Assembly (NCBI RefSeq): GCF_002803085.1
Contig: NZ_NNBJ01000001.1
Location: 124,001 to 188,000 of the forward strand
Direction of reading: 5' to 3'
DNA from: Streptomyces sp. CB01201
GTDB taxonomy: Bacteria; Actinomycetota; Actinomycetes; Streptomycetales; Streptomycetaceae
DNA length: 64,000 nt
The notes below the pieces were generated by a model. The model did no database searches. It was not told the origin of the DNA and saw only the letters and a list, made by a program, of their open reading frames with translations. Made by a program: the position numbers and the translations under genes. Below are positions 29,214 through 39,966 of this stretch, one piece after another; positions within the stretch are counted from its first letter, which is position 1; every line of letters begins with the position of its first letter.

Positions 29214-31036
29214 GCCGACTCCTCCACTTTCTCCATGGCCTGGGCGGTCTTCCGCACCATCGCCTTCGACTCCTCCTCGTCCGTCTCACGGGTGACCACC
29301 GCGCGATAGCGGGCGTCGGTGCGCACCAGCTCGCGGTGCACGCCCACCGACGCGACCTCGCCCTCGTGCACGAACACGATCCGCTCGGCCAGGTCGAGCA
29401 GCAGCGGTGACGACGTGAACACGACCGTCGTGCGTCCGGCGCGCAGCCGCTTGATGCCGTCCGCGACGCGCGCCTCGGTGTGCGAGTCGACCGCCGAGGT
29501 CGGCTCGTCCAGCACGAGGACCTCCGGGTCGGTCACCAACGACCGTGCCAGCGCGAGGCGTTGGCGCTGGCCGCCCGAGAGCGAGCGGCCGCGCTCGGTG
29601 ATCCGGGTGGCCATCGGATCCTGCCCCGGGTCCACCGAGGCCTGCGCGAGCGCCTCCAGTACGTCACCGCACTGCGCCGCCGCCAGCGCGTCCGCCGCCT
29701 CGACCTGCCCGGACGACGGCACGTCGAGCAGCTCCCGCAGGGTGCCCGAGAGCAGCACCGGATCCTTGTCCTGTACGAGGACGGCGGTGCGGGCGCTCTC
29801 CAGCGCCAACCCGTCCAGGGCGACCCCGCCGAGCAGCACCGAGGACTCCCCGGCCGATTCGGCGGGGTGTCCGCCGAGCCGGTCCGCGAGCCGTCCGGCC
29901 GCGTCCGGATCGCCGCACACCACGGCCGTGAACCGGCCCTCGGGTGCCAGCAGCCCGGTCGCCGGGTCGTACAGATCACCCGACGGCACAGCCGCCGACG
30001 GCCCGGACGACACCCCCGTGTCCGTCCCGGCCGGGTCGGTGACCCGCTGGAGCGCGAGCACCCGCGCGGCCCGCTTCGCGGAGGGCCGCGAGAACGAGTA
30101 CGCCATCGCGATCTCCTCGAAGTGCTGCAACGGGAACATCATCAGTGTCACCGCGCTGTAGACGGTGACCAGTTCGCCCACCGAGATCCGCCCCGCGAGT
30201 GCCAGGTGCGCGCCGTACAGGACGACCGTGATGAGCAGGAGCCCGGGCAGCAGGACCTGGACCGCCGAGATCAGCGACCACATGCGGGCGCTGCGCACGG
30301 CGGCCCTGCGGACCTCCTGCGAGGCATCGCGGTAGCGGCCGAGGAACAGCTCCTCGCCGCCGATGCCGCGAAGCACCCGCAGACCGGCGACCGTGTCGGA
30401 CGCCAACTCCGTTGCCCGGCCCGCCTTTTCGCGCTGGATGTCCGCGCGCTTGGTGGCGCGCGGCAGCAACGGCAGGACGGCCAGGGCGAGCACGGGCGCG
30501 CCGATCGCGACGACGACGCCGAGCACGGGCGCGTAGATCAGCAGCCCCACACAGATGATCACCAGGGCGGCGGCGGCCGCGGCGAACCGCGAGAGCGCCT
30601 CCACGAACCATCCGATCTTCTCGACGTCACCGGTGGAGACGGCCACCACTTCGCCCGCCGCCACCCGGCGCGTGAGCACCGAGCCCAGCTCGGCCGTCTT
30701 GCGCGCGAGCAGCTGCTGCACCCGGGCGGCCGCGGTGATCCAGTTGGTGACCGCGGTGCGGTGCAGCATCATCTCGCCGAGTGCGATGGCCACACCGAGC
30801 AGCACGTTCAGACCCGCGGCCAGCGCGAGCCGGCTGCCCGAGCGGTCGACGGCCGCCTGCACGGCGAAGCCGACGGTCAGCGGCAGTCCGGCGATGCCGC
30901 ACTGCTGGAGCAGCCCCCAGCCGAGGGCCTTGAGCTGGCCGCCGAGCTGATTGCGGCCGAGCCAGTAGAGGAAGCGGGGACCCGAGCGGACATCCGGTTC
31001 GCCTGGATCCGTGTAGGGAAGATCGCGAATCTGCAT
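29210..31036 (-). CDS. ABC exporter half, degenerate Walker A
   Basis: 608 residues. A transmembrane domain with about six helices is followed by an NBD in which the P-loop reads VVCGDPDAAGRLADRLGG (no GKS/T), while LSGGQRQRLALARSL and VLVLDEPTSAVD are intact. It must therefore pair with the downstream half-transporter to build one consensus and one dead ATP site. First gene of the two-gene operon; divergent from the PNGase A-like gene, 192 bp away. No substrate clue. Confidence 0.9.
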   Translation of the reverse strand: MQIRDLPYTDPGEPDVRSGPRFLYWLGRNQLGGQLKALGWGLLQQCGIAGLPLTVGFAVQAAVDRSGSRLALAAGLNVLLGVAIALGEMMLHRTAVTNWITAAARVQQLLARKTAELGSVLTRRVAAGEVVAVSTGDVEKIGWFVEALSRFAAAAAALVIICVGLLIYAPVLGVVVAIGAPVLALAVLPLLPRATKRADIQREKAGRATELASDTVAGLRVLRGIGGEELFLGRYRDASQEVRRAAVRSARMWSLISAVQVLLPGLLLITVVLYGAHLALAGRISVGELVTVYSAVTLMMFPLQHFEEIAMAYSFSRPSAKRAARVLALQRVTDPAGTDTGVSSGPSAAVPSGDLYDPATGLLAPEGRFTAVVCGDPDAAGRLADRLGGHPAESAGESSVLLGGVALDGLALESARTAVLVQDKDPVLLSGTLRELLDVPSSGQVEAADALAAAQCGDVLEALAQASVDPGQDPMATRITERGRSLSGGQRQRLALARSLVTDPEVLVLDEPTSAVDSHTEARVADGIKRLRAGRTTVVFTSSPLLLDLAERIVFVHEGEVASVGVHRELVRTDARYRAVVTRETDEEESKAMVRKTAQAMEKVEESA

Positions 31037-31228
31037 GGCGTCCCGGGATTCCTTGCATCGAGTGAGGGGCGCGTCACGGGGTGGCGCGTCGAGTGGTGGA
31101 AGCCGTGCAAGGTTCGCCCTTTCCGGTTGCTGATTTCAATCGATTTTTCCGCGTTGGGGCCCAGAACCCGCCACGGTCCGGGCCCCGGGTCTGGCGCGCC
31201 GGCCGCGCCCGCGCTTCACTCCTGACCC

Positions 31229-32836
31229 ATGAGACGACGAAGGATCATGTCCCTGCTCGGCGGCCTCACCCTGGCCGCCGGACTGCTGCTCGGCGCGGGC
31301 CCGGCCCACGCGGCCGGGACCCCGCCCGCCGAGTTCGGCACCGACTGGCACGACCCGCTGACCGCGGCTCCGCCGGTGCCGAAGCCGCATACCAGGTCCT
31401 GCCAAGTCACCCTGGCCGAGGCGCAGTTCCGCGACTTCACGCCGTACAGGGGGAGTTACACACCGCCCAAGGGCTGCGGCGACCGCTGGAGCAAGGTGGT
31501 GCTCCGCCTCGACGGCACCGTCAAGGGCCGTCAGTACGACCGGCTCGGCTACCTCCACGTGGGCGGCACCGAGGTGCTGCGCACCTCCACACCGGAGCCC
31601 TCGGTGGACGGCATCGCCTGGAACGTCGAGAAGGACGTCACCCGCTACAGCCCCGTCTTCCGCTCCGCACAGCCCGTCGAGATGCTCATCGGCAACACCG
31701 TCGACGATACCTACACCGGCGTCATCGGCGTCAGGGTGACCCTCACCTTCTACGCCGGGGACCGGCGCACTCCGCCCGCCGCGACCCCCGACACGGTGCT
31801 GCCACTGGACACCGCGCAGGTCACCACGCCGCGCAACAGCGAACGCGTCGTGGCCGAGGTGTACGCGACCGGCTCGGGCGGCGGCTGCGAGGAGTTCTGG
31901 TACCTCGCCGTGCCCGAACCCGCCCCGTACTCCTGCAAGGCCCCGGCCGGCCCCAACCGCGAGGTGCAGATCAAGGTGGACGGCCAACTCGCCGGCCTAG
32001 CGGCGCCGTTCCCCACGGTCTGGACGGGCGGCTGGTCCAACCCCTTCCTCTGGTACGTCCTGCCCGCGCCCCGCGCCTTCGACGTCAAGCCCGTGGAGTA
32101 CGACCTGACGCCGTACGCCGCGCTGCTCGACGACGGGCGCCCGCACCGGGTCGAGGTGTCCGTGGCCGGGGTGCCCGCCGGCCAGGCCGGCTGGTCCACG
32201 CCCACCAATCTCCTCATCTGGCAGGACCACGGGAGCAAGGTGGTCACCGGCGCACTGATCCGGCACGAGGAGTCGACGCCGGTCAACTCGACGACGTACA
32301 AGCCCGGTTCACCCGAACTGCGGCTCGACGCCGCGAGCGACCACCGCCTCACCACGGCCGGATATCTCGACACCTCGCACGGCCGCGTCACCACGACCGT
32401 GGCCCGTTCGGTGTCGGCCGACTCGGTGCACCGCTGGACCGAGGGCGAGAACACCGATGCGCTGAAGGGGAGTTGGCGCGACGACCAGAGCGTGACGACG
32501 TCCGGGCGCGGGCCCTCGGTGACGGCACGCGACAACCGGACGTACACGATGGACGGCACCACGACCATCGGCGCGGACAGCCGGCTGCGCACCGCCATCA
32601 CGCTCGGCGACCGCGCGGACTCGATCACCCTGCGCGGCGCGCGGCCCACCGCGTTCTCGCACCTGGACGACGGCTACACGGGCGACGCGTCCTGGACGAT
32701 GGACGTGCCGCGCGAGCAGCGCCACGCGACCGGCACCTCCGCCGAGCGCTACCGCCTGTACGGCTCGGACGGCTGCTACGACCGCAGTCTGAAGACCGCC
32801 CAGGGCACCCTGACCGAAGACGTCCGGCGCTGCTGA
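31229..32836 (+). CDS. Secreted PNGase A-like protein (peptide-N4-asparagine amidase A family)
   Basis: 535 residues. An N-terminal Sec signal (MSLLGGLTLAAGLLLGAGPAHA, preceded by RRRR) is cleaved near AHAAG. The mature protein shows the PNGase A family layout: FWYLAVPEPAPYSCKAPAGP, WSNPFLWYVLPAPRAFDVKPVEYDLTPYAALL and the C-terminal W-T-E-G repeats. Several cysteines may form disulphides. Plant PNGase A removes N-glycans from glycopeptides; whether bacterial members do so is not established. Convergent with a GH109-type gene 46 bp downstream, which suggests a glycan-processing pair. Confidence 0.8.
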   Translation: MRRRRIMSLLGGLTLAAGLLLGAGPAHAAGTPPAEFGTDWHDPLTAAPPVPKPHTRSCQVTLAEAQFRDFTPYRGSYTPPKGCGDRWSKVVLRLDGTVKGRQYDRLGYLHVGGTEVLRTSTPEPSVDGIAWNVEKDVTRYSPVFRSAQPVEMLIGNTVDDTYTGVIGVRVTLTFYAGDRRTPPAATPDTVLPLDTAQVTTPRNSERVVAEVYATGSGGGCEEFWYLAVPEPAPYSCKAPAGPNREVQIKVDGQLAGLAAPFPTVWTGGWSNPFLWYVLPAPRAFDVKPVEYDLTPYAALLDDGRPHRVEVSVAGVPAGQAGWSTPTNLLIWQDHGSKVVTGALIRHEESTPVNSTTYKPGSPELRLDAASDHRLTTAGYLDTSHGRVTTTVARSVSADSVHRWTEGENTDALKGSWRDDQSVTTSGRGPSVTARDNRTYTMDGTTTIGADSRLRTAITLGDRADSITLRGARPTAFSHLDDGYTGDASWTMDVPREQRHATGTSAERYRLYGSDGCYDRSLKTAQGTLTEDVRRC

Positions 32837-32882
32837 ACTCCCCGGTGCTCCCGGCCCGCACGCGACCGGGAGCACCGGGCCC

Positions 32883-34316
32883 TCACGCCTCGGCGGGCTT
32901 CTCGGAGTCCATGCCGGGACGCGACCTGCGCCACTCGCCCCGGGTGAAGTCCGGGATCTGCTGCGGCAGTCCGCGCTGCTTGATCGACAGATGGCTCAGC
33001 GGGACCGGTGAGGTCCAGGTCGCCGCGTCGTACACGTCGAAGTCCGGCACGAGACCCAGGCGCATGCACTGCATCAGGCGGAACACCAGCATGTAGTCCA
33101 TGCCGCCGTGCGCGCCGGGCGGGTTGGCGTGCTCCTTCCACAGCCAGTGGTCCCATTCGGCGTACTTCGAGAAGTCGCCCCACTCGTCGTTCTTGTGGTC
33201 CGGCTCGATGTAGATCCGCTCCGGATAGTCCTCGAACAGGCCCTTGGTGCCGCCGAGGCTGTTGATCCGGCTGTAGGGGTGCGGCGTCGACACATCGTGC
33301 TCCAGGCGGATCACCCGGCCCCTGGCGGTCTGCACCAGGCTGATGGTGCGGTCGCTCCCGATGTACGACTCCTTCCAACTCGGGTCACCCGCGGGCATGT
33401 TGGCGGCACGGTACTGGGAGAGGCCGAGCGAGGGGGAGCCGACGCTGACGATGCTCACCGCGCGGTCGCCCCGGTTGAGGTCCATGTAGTTGGCGACCGG
33501 GCCGAAGCCGTGGTTGGGGTACAGGTCGCCGCGCAGCCGGGTGTGCCAGAGCCTGCGCCAGGGGCCCTCGTAGTAGGCGGGGTCGAACATCAGCGAGCGC
33601 AGGTCGTGGTTGTAGGCGCCCGCGCCGTGCAGCAGATCCCCGAACTTGCCCGCGTGCGCCATCCGCAGCACCCGCATCTCGTTGCGTCCGTAGCAGCAGT
33701 TCTCCAGCTGCATGCAGTGTCTGCGGGTGCGCTCGGAGAGGTCCACCAGGTCCCACAGCTGGTCCAGCTGGAGCGCGATCGGACATTCCACGCCGACATG
33801 GACCCCGTTCAGGAGCGCCGACCTGGCGATCTCGAAGTGCGAGTCCCAGGGGGTCGCGACATGCGCGAAGTCGATGTCGCCGCGCCGCAGGAGCTGCTCG
33901 TAGTCGTGGTCGCCGTGGACGTAGACGGCCGGCGCGGGCTGCCCGGCGGCGGTCACCTTCGCGGCCACCCGCTCGGCCTTCGCCTTCACGGGGTCGCACA
34001 GCGCCACCACCCGCACGCCCGGCACGGCCAGATACAGCTCGGCCATCGCGGCGCCGCGGTTGCCGAGGCCGATCATCGCGACCCGCACGGTCGAGCGCCG
34101 CTGGAACGGCACCCCGATCATGGTCCTGCCCTGACGCGCAGGCTCCTTGGCGGCGGCCCCTTCCGTCGCGTTCCCCGCTGCCTGTCCGCCCCGCTGTTCC
34201 GCCGCCTCGGCCGTGCCGCCGAACGCCCCGAGCCCGAGCCCGGCGCCGGCCGCCCCCGCGGTCCACAGAACGGAGCGCCGGCTGACGTCCTGGTGCTCCG
34301 GTACTGCGTCGTTCAT
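32883..34316 (-). CDS. Tat-exported Gfo/Idh/MocA oxidoreductase, GH109 type
   Basis: 477 residues. The start [18 protein letters not shown] exposes a Tat signal (SRRSVLW plus hydrophobic [15 protein letters not shown]); a longer upstream frame lacks a signal. The Rossmann motif is [18 protein letters not shown]-terminal half: [19 protein letters not shown] and [19 protein letters not shown], as in GH109 alpha-N-acetylgalactosaminidases that use tightly bound NAD. Export of an NAD enzyme folded in the cytoplasm agrees with Tat use. The exact glycosidic substrate is uncertain. Confidence 0.87.
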   Translation of the reverse strand: MNDAVPEHQDVSRRSVLWTAGAAGAGLGLGAFGGTAEAAEQRGGQAAGNATEGAAAKEPARQGRTMIGVPFQRRSTVRVAMIGLGNRGAAMAELYLAVPGVRVVALCDPVKAKAERVAAKVTAAGQPAPAVYVHGDHDYEQLLRRGDIDFAHVATPWDSHFEIARSALLNGVHVGVECPIALQLDQLWDLVDLSERTRRHCMQLENCCYGRNEMRVLRMAHAGKFGDLLHGAGAYNHDLRSLMFDPAYYEGPWRRLWHTRLRGDLYPNHGFGPVANYMDLNRGDRAVSIVSVGSPSLGLSQYRAANMPAGDPSWKESYIGSDRTISLVQTARGRVIRLEHDVSTPHPYSRINSLGGTKGLFEDYPERIYIEPDHKNDEWGDFSKYAEWDHWLWKEHANPPGAHGGMDYMLVFRLMQCMRLGLVPDFDVYDAATWTSPVPLSHLSIKQRGLPQQIPDFTRGEWRRSRPGMDSEKPAEA

Positions 34317-34370
34317 CGAGCCTCCTGGTGATCGACAGGAATTCCATGGGCTGAGATTTGCGCGACCTTT

Positions 34371-34407
34371 GCCGAACCTAGGTAGCGACCTTGAAGGAAG
34401 GTTCGGC
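34371..34407. promoter_or_regulatory. 9-bp inverted repeat upstream of the GH109-type gene
   Basis: GCCGAACCT (34371-34379) and AGGTTCGGC (34399-34407) are perfect arms 19 bp apart, flanked by GCGC on both sides. It lies 55 bp before the GH109-type start and after the dehydrogenase stop. It may be an operator or the dehydrogenase terminator. Confidence 0.4.
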
Positions 34408-34524
34408 TTGCGCGCAAGAGCCCCGCCGGTCTCTTGATACCGGCCCAGGAAGGCTTGGTGACGTTTCATCAGGGAACGGGGCCGTACGTGTCGCCGTCGC
34501 GGCCCGTCCCCGCAAGTCCGCCGA

Positions 34525-37479
34525 TCAGCTCCGGCGGAGGTACTCCGGCCCGGGGCGCGTGGCCCGCTCCAGCTCCAGGAGCACGGAGTAGTAGCGGCGC
34601 CCCGTACCGCGTTCGAGGCCGATCTCGCACATCCGGTTCGCCGACAGATGTGCCTCGTACGGCCGCTCCCGCACCTCGGCGGCCTCCCGGGCGGTGGCCG
34701 ACGCCGTCAGCTCCGGATGCAGCATCCCGCGGTCGCCCGCGAAGGCGCAGCATCCCGCGTCGTCCGGTACGACGACCTCGTCGGCGCAGGCCGCCGCGAC
34801 GCTGCGCAACTGCGCCTCGTCCCCCAAGTGCCGCATGGAGCAGGTGGGATGGAGGACGGCGGAGCGCGCGGTGCGCAGGATCGTGAGCCGCGGGAGGAGT
34901 TGCTCGGCGGCCCAGACGACCGAGTCGACGACCGTCAGCTCGCGGTGCAGCTCCCGGTTGTCGTCGCTGAGGTGGGGCACCACCTCGTGCGCGATGCCGA
35001 GTGTGCACGACGAGGCGTCGACCACCAGCGGGAGCCGCCCGCCGGCGGTCCAGCCCCAGGCGGCCTCGACGATGCGGTTGGCCATCACCGCATTCCCCTC
35101 GGCGTACCCCTTGGAGTGCCAGATCGTGGCGCAGCAGGTGCCCGCCACATCGTCCGGAATCCACACCGGCCGCCCGGCCCGTTCGGAGACCGCGACCACG
35201 GCCTCCGGCAGCGAGGGCCCGCGGAAGCCGTCGGGCTCGCCGAAGATGCGGTTGACGCAGGCCGGGTAGTAGACCGCCGCGGCCCCGACACGCTCGGTGC
35301 GCGGGAGCCGGGCGCTCGCGGCCCCGGGAATCTGCGGCAGCCACTCCGGTACGAGGTCGGGGCGCACGGCCTTGCGGGCCAGGCCGGTGACGCGCTCCAG
35401 GAGTCGGTCACCGATCCTGTCGGCCGCCGCGACCGCGAGCCGAGCGGACGCTTCGACGGCCTTGAAGTTCCGCGCGGCGAGCGCGGCGACGTGCTCCTCG
35501 CGCGCGCTGTGCCGCTGATGCCGGAACCCCTTCATCAGGGCGCCGGTGTCGATGCCGACCGGGCAGTCGAGGGCGCACGTGGAGTCCCCGGCGCAGGTGT
35601 CGACCGCGTCGTATCCGTAGGAGTCGAGCAGCGCGGACTCGACGGGGGAGCCGTCCGGCTGGCGCATCATCTCCCGCCGCAGCACGATCCGTTGGCGCGG
35701 TGTGGTGGTCAGGTCCTTGCTCGGGCACGTCGGCTCGCAGAAGCCGCACTCGATGCACGGGTCGGCGACCGGCTCCACCTTCGGGATGGTCTTGAGGCCC
35801 CGCAGATGCGCACGGGGGTCGCGGTCGAGCACGATGCGCGGCGCGAGCACCCCGTCCGGGTCGATGACCTGCTTGGTGCGCCACATCAGCTCGGTCGCCT
35901 TCGGCCCCCACTCCAGTTCGAGGAAGGGCGCGATGTTGCGGCCCGTGGCGTGCTCGGCCTTGAGCGATCCGTCGAAGCGCTCCACGGTGAGGCGGCAGAA
36001 CTCGTCCATGAACGCGGCGTAGCGGTCCACGTCGGACTGCTCGGAGGCGTCGAAGGCCAGCAGGAAGTGCAGGTTGCCGTGCGCGGCGTGACCGGCGACG
36101 GCGGCGTCGAAGCCGTGCCGCGCCTGGAGTTCGAGCAGGGCCGCACACGCCTCGGAAAGGCTCGACGGCGGCACCGCGAAGTCCTCGGTGATCAGCGTCG
36201 TCCCCGAGGGACGCGTCCCGCCGACCGCCGTCACGAACGCCTTGCGGGCCTTCCAGTACCCGGCGATCGTCCCCGGGTCACGGGTGAACGCATTGGTCGC
36301 CGAGGCGACGGGCGCGATCAGTTCGAGCCCCGCGAGCACCTGGTCCGCGGCCCGCTCATAGGCCTCCTGGGCCGTGGCCGACGGCGCCCGGAACTCCACC
36401 AGGAGCGCCGTGGTGTCCTTGGGCAGGCCGGCCCAGTCGGCGGGCACCCCCTTGACGCTGACGGAGGCCCGCAGCGTATTGCCGTCCATCAGTTCCACGG
36501 CGATCGCGCCCGCCTCGTTGAACAGCGGCACGGCCGCCGCCGCGGCGGGCAGCGAGGGGAAGAAGAGCAGGGCGGTGGAGACCAGCCGGTCCAGCGGCAG
36601 GGTGTCGAAGACGACTTCCGAGATGAACCCGAAGGTGCCTTCGGAGCCGACCATCAGGCCGCGCAGGATCTCGACCGGTGTCGACCCGTCGAGGAAGGCG
36701 TCCAGCCGGTAGCCGTTGGTGTTCTTGATCGTGTACTTGGCGCGGATCCGGGCGGCGAGCTCCGCGTCCGCCTCGATCTCCTGCTTGAGCTCCAACAGGC
36801 CCGCGCAGAGCCGGGGTTCGGCATGCGCGAGGTCGTCGTCGGCCCTCGGGTCCCCGGTGTCGACGACCGTGCCGCTCGGCAGGACGAAGGTGAGCGAGGA
36901 GACCGTGCGGTAGGAGTTGCGGGTGGTGCCGGCCGTCATGCCCGAGGCGTTGTTGGCGACGACCCCGCCGACCGTGCAGGCGATGGCACTGGCCGGGTCG
37001 GGCCCGAGCACGCGGCCGTGCCGGGCGAGCGCGGCGTTGGCGCGGACGACGGTGGTCCCCGGGAGGATCCGGGCCCGCAGCCCGTCGTCGAGCACGTCGA
37101 TCCCCGCCCAGTGCCGGCGCACATCGACCAGGATGTCCTCGCCCTGGGCCTGTCCGTTCAGGCTGGTGCCCGCCGCCCGGAAGACCACCTCGCGGCCCTT
37201 GCCGTGGGCGTACGACAGGATCGCCGAGATGTCGTCGATGTCCTCGGCGACGACGACGGCCCGCGGTACGAAGCGGTACGGGCTGGCGTCCGAGGCGTAG
37301 CGCACCAGGTCGGAGACCTTCCAGTACACCTTGTCCGCGCCGAGCAGTGCGATCAGCTCCGAGCGCAGCGGCTCCGTGGTGCCGGCCGCGAGGCGGTCGG
37401 GGACCAGGTCGGGGGAGGGCTCGCGCCGGCCGGCGGGGCGCAGGCTTCGCGGATCGGGCTCCAGCAGCGGCATGACCAC
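34525..37479 (-). CDS. Fused FAD-linked oxidase and iron-sulfur protein (D-lactate/glycolate dehydrogenase type)
   Basis: 984 residues. The N-terminal FAD_binding_4 domain (about 55-240, [38 protein letters not shown]) is followed by an FAD-oxidase C domain. Next is a ferredoxin-like domain [15 protein letters not shown] and [14 protein letters not shown] (about 565-640), and C-terminal CCG-type cysteines ([31 protein letters not shown]). It is a membrane-associated 2-hydroxyacid dehydrogenase passing electrons to quinone. It lies 16 bp after the MarR gene in one operon. D-lactate is the likeliest substrate, not proven. Confidence 0.88.
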   Translation of the reverse strand: MVMPLLEPDPRSLRPAGRREPSPDLVPDRLAAGTTEPLRSELIALLGADKVYWKVSDLVRYASDASPYRFVPRAVVVAEDIDDISAILSYAHGKGREVVFRAAGTSLNGQAQGEDILVDVRRHWAGIDVLDDGLRARILPGTTVVRANAALARHGRVLGPDPASAIACTVGGVVANNASGMTAGTTRNSYRTVSSLTFVLPSGTVVDTGDPRADDDLAHAEPRLCAGLLELKQEIEADAELAARIRAKYTIKNTNGYRLDAFLDGSTPVEILRGLMVGSEGTFGFISEVVFDTLPLDRLVSTALLFFPSLPAAAAAVPLFNEAGAIAVELMDGNTLRASVSVKGVPADWAGLPKDTTALLVEFRAPSATAQEAYERAADQVLAGLELIAPVASATNAFTRDPGTIAGYWKARKAFVTAVGGTRPSGTTLITEDFAVPPSSLSEACAALLELQARHGFDAAVAGHAAHGNLHFLLAFDASEQSDVDRYAAFMDEFCRLTVERFDGSLKAEHATGRNIAPFLELEWGPKATELMWRTKQVIDPDGVLAPRIVLDRDPRAHLRGLKTIPKVEPVADPCIECGFCEPTCPSKDLTTTPRQRIVLRREMMRQPDGSPVESALLDSYGYDAVDTCAGDSTCALDCPVGIDTGALMKGFRHQRHSAREEHVAALAARNFKAVEASARLAVAAADRIGDRLLERVTGLARKAVRPDLVPEWLPQIPGAASARLPRTERVGAAAVYYPACVNRIFGEPDGFRGPSLPEAVVAVSERAGRPVWIPDDVAGTCCATIWHSKGYAEGNAVMANRIVEAAWGWTAGGRLPLVVDASSCTLGIAHEVVPHLSDDNRELHRELTVVDSVVWAAEQLLPRLTILRTARSAVLHPTCSMRHLGDEAQLRSVAAACADEVVVPDDAGCCAFAGDRGMLHPELTASATAREAAEVRERPYEAHLSANRMCEIGLERGTGRRYYSVLLELERATRPGPEYLRRS

Positions 37480-37495
37480 GGCCTCCTCGGGTCCG

Positions 37496-37954
37496 TCAGC
37501 AGCGGTGCTCCGGGGATCCGTCCACCAGAGCCGTCAGCAGTCCGCCGAGCACCTCGCGCTGGTCGGCGTCCAATGGAGCCAGGATCTCCTCCGCGGCGCC
37601 CCGGCGCGCGCTGCGCAGCGACCGCAGCGTGGCGCGGCCCGCGTCCGTGAGCTCGATCCGGATGACCCGGCGGTTGCTGGGATCGGGCACCCGCCGCACG
37701 TCCCCGCTCTCCTCCAGGGCGTCCACCAGCGTGGTCACGGCGCGCGGCACGACCTCCAGGCGGGCGGCCAGGTCGGCCATGCGCGGCGGCTCGCTCCAGT
37801 GGGCCAGCGTGCGCAGCAGCCGGGACTGCGCGGGCGTGATGCCCACCGGCTCCAGGTGCTGCTTCTGGATCCGGTGCAGTCGGCGGGTCAGCCGCAGCAA
37901 CTGCTCGGCCAGCAGGCCGTCGGCGTCGGGGGCCCGGGAAATGTGTGGCTGCAT
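37496..37954 (-). CDS. MarR family regulator
   Basis: 152 residues with a winged helix at about 35-105 (ITPAQSRLLRTLAHW, MADLAARLEVVPRAVTTLVDALEESGDVRRVPDPSNRRVIRIELT). It heads an operon with the FAD/FeS dehydrogenase and is divergent from an ABC exporter. A CATTGT/ACAATG inverted repeat between them is the probable operator, so it likely represses both the exporter and itself, with release by a drug-like or phenolic ligand. Confidence 0.88.
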   Translation of the reverse strand: MQPHISRAPDADGLLAEQLLRLTRRLHRIQKQHLEPVGITPAQSRLLRTLAHWSEPPRMADLAARLEVVPRAVTTLVDALEESGDVRRVPDPSNRRVIRIELTDAGRATLRSLRSARRGAAEEILAPLDADQREVLGGLLTALVDGSPEHRC

Positions 37955-37979
37955 ACGGGAACAATAACAGGACCTGGTT

Positions 37980-38002
37980 CATTGTGAGTATAGGTAACAA
38001 TG
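37980..38002. promoter_or_regulatory. MarR operator-like inverted repeat
   Basis: CATTGT (37980-37985) and ACAATG (37997-38002) are perfect 6-bp arms with an 11-bp spacer. A further GAACAAT half-site lies just upstream. Placed between marR and the exporter gene, 69 bp before the latter. Confidence 0.5.
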
Positions 38003-38070
38003 AGCTATGCTCCCGAAGTCATCATCGCGCCGCCCCCGGGCGGACGCCCTCACACCCGTCGAAGGAGCCC

Positions 38071-39882
38071 ATGCGCCCCGAACAATCCACCTGGACGCCC
38101 CCGCCCCGCGGCTCCGAGCCGCAGGAGCCGGCGCAGATCCGCCGCATCCTCGGCCTCTTCCGCCCCTACCGCGGCAGGCTCGCCGTGGTCGGCCTGCTCG
38201 TCGCCGCCTCCTCGCTCGTCTCGGTCGCCTCGCCGTTCCTGCTGCGCGAGATCCTCGACGTGGCCATTCCGCAGAACCGCACGGGCCTGCTGAGCCTGCT
38301 CGCCCTCGGCATGATCGCCACGGCGGTCGTCAACAGCGTCTTCGGCGTCCTCCAGACGCTCATCAGCACCACCGTCGGCCAGCGCGTCATGCACGACCTG
38401 CGCACCGGCGTCTACGCCCAGCTCCAGCGGATGCCGCTCGCGTTCTTCACGCGCACCCGCACCGGTGAGGTGCAGTCCCGGATCGCCAACGACATCGGTG
38501 GCATGCAGGCGACCGTCACCTCCACCGCGACCTCGCTGGTCTCCAATCTCACCGCCGTGGTCGCCTCCGTCGTCGCGATGCTCGCGCTCGACTGGCGGCT
38601 GACCTGCGTCTCGCTGCTCCTGCTCCCCGTGTTCGTGTGGATCAGCCGCAGAGTGGGCCGCGAACGCAAGAAGATCACCACCCAGCGCCAGAAGCAGATG
38701 GCCGCGATGGCCGCCGAGGTCACCGAATCGCTCTCGGTCAGCGGCATCCTGCTCGGCCGCACCATGGGCCGCGCCGACTCCCTGACCAAGAACTTCGCCG
38801 ACGAGTCCGAGCGCCTGGTGGACCTCGAAGTGCGCTCCAACATGGCCGGGCGCTGGCGCATGTCCACCATCGGCATCGTCATGGCCGCCATGCCCGCCGT
38901 CATCTACTGGGCGGCCGGGCTCGCCCTCCAGGCCGGCGGCCCCTCCGTCTCCATCGGCACCCTGGTCGCCTTCGTCTCGCTCCAGCAGGGTCTGTTCCGG
39001 CCCGCCGTGAGCCTGTTGTCCACGGGCGTCCAGATGCAGACCTCGCTGGCGCTCTTCCAGCGGATCTTCGAATACCTCGACCTGCCGGTGGACATCACCG
39101 AGCCCGCCGAGCCGGTACGGCTGCCGCAGGCGCGCGGCGCGGTCCGCTTCGAGGGCGTGGACTTCCACTACGACGACAAGCAGGAGCGGCCCACCCTCTC
39201 CGGCATCGACCTGACCGTGCCCGCCGGCGGCAGCCTCGCGGTCGTCGGCCCCACCGGCTCGGGCAAGTCCACGCTCAGCTACCTGGTGCCGCGGCTGTAC
39301 GACGTGACCGGTGGGCGCGTGACGCTGGACGGGGTCGATGTGCGCGAGCTGGACTTCGACAGCCTGGCCCGCTCGGTCGGCGTGGTCTCCCAGGAGACCT
39401 ACCTCTTCCACGCCTCGGTCGCCGAGAACCTGCGCTTCGCCAAGCCCGGGGCCACCGACGAGGAACTGGAGGCGGCCGCCCGCGCGGCCCAGATCCACGA
39501 CCACATCGCCTCGCTGCCGGACGGCTACGACACCCTCGTCGGCGAGCGCGGCTACCGGTTCTCGGGCGGTGAGAAGCAGCGCCTCGCCATCGCCCGGACG
39601 ATCCTGCGCGACCCGCCGGTCCTCATCCTCGACGAGGCGACCAGCGCGCTCGACACCCGTACCGAACAGGCGGTGCAGCAGGCCATCGACGCGCTGTCCG
39701 AGGGCCGCACCACCATCACGATCGCCCACCGCCTGTCCACCGTGCGGGACGCGGACCAGATCGTCGTCCTCGACGGCGGAGTGATCGCCGAGCGCGGCAC
39801 CCACGAGGAGTTGCTCGACCAGGACGGCCGGTACGCGGCCCTGGTCCGCAGGGATGCGCAGCTCGCCCCCGTCCGCGGCTGA
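38071..39882 (+). CDS. ABC exporter, full-site homodimer type
   Basis: 603 residues. The ATG at 38071 follows GAAGGAG closely and gives MRPEQSTWTPPPRGSEPQEP. Transmembrane domain at about 45-330. NBD with Walker A GPTGSGKST, signature FSGGEKQRLAIAR and Walker B VLILDEATSALD are all intact, unlike the heterodimer at 27-31 kb. Divergent from MarR, so probably an inducible drug exporter. Substrate not visible. Confidence 0.9.
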   Translation: MRPEQSTWTPPPRGSEPQEPAQIRRILGLFRPYRGRLAVVGLLVAASSLVSVASPFLLREILDVAIPQNRTGLLSLLALGMIATAVVNSVFGVLQTLISTTVGQRVMHDLRTGVYAQLQRMPLAFFTRTRTGEVQSRIANDIGGMQATVTSTATSLVSNLTAVVASVVAMLALDWRLTCVSLLLLPVFVWISRRVGRERKKITTQRQKQMAAMAAEVTESLSVSGILLGRTMGRADSLTKNFADESERLVDLEVRSNMAGRWRMSTIGIVMAAMPAVIYWAAGLALQAGGPSVSIGTLVAFVSLQQGLFRPAVSLLSTGVQMQTSLALFQRIFEYLDLPVDITEPAEPVRLPQARGAVRFEGVDFHYDDKQERPTLSGIDLTVPAGGSLAVVGPTGSGKSTLSYLVPRLYDVTGGRVTLDGVDVRELDFDSLARSVGVVSQETYLFHASVAENLRFAKPGATDEELEAAARAAQIHDHIASLPDGYDTLVGERGYRFSGGEKQRLAIARTILRDPPVLILDEATSALDTRTEQAVQQAIDALSEGRTTITIAHRLSTVRDADQIVVLDGGVIAERGTHEELLDQDGRYAALVRRDAQLAPVRG

Positions 39883-39916
39883 ACCGCTGGACACATGGCG
39901 ACCGGACGCACGGCGA

Positions 39917-39950
39917 CGCCGCCGCTCCCGTGGGACGGGGAACGACGGCG
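39917..39950 (-). terminator. Hairpin downstream of the 19-residue peptide gene
   Basis: On the minus-strand RNA CGCCGUCGUUCCC pairs with GGGAGCGGCGGCG: 13 pairs with two G-U wobbles and an 8-nt loop. Read in the plus direction the same positions are C-A mismatches, so it favours the minus-strand transcript. It starts 16 bp after the peptide stop. Confidence 0.55.
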
Positions 39951-39966
39951 CCGGGCGTGACGATCG

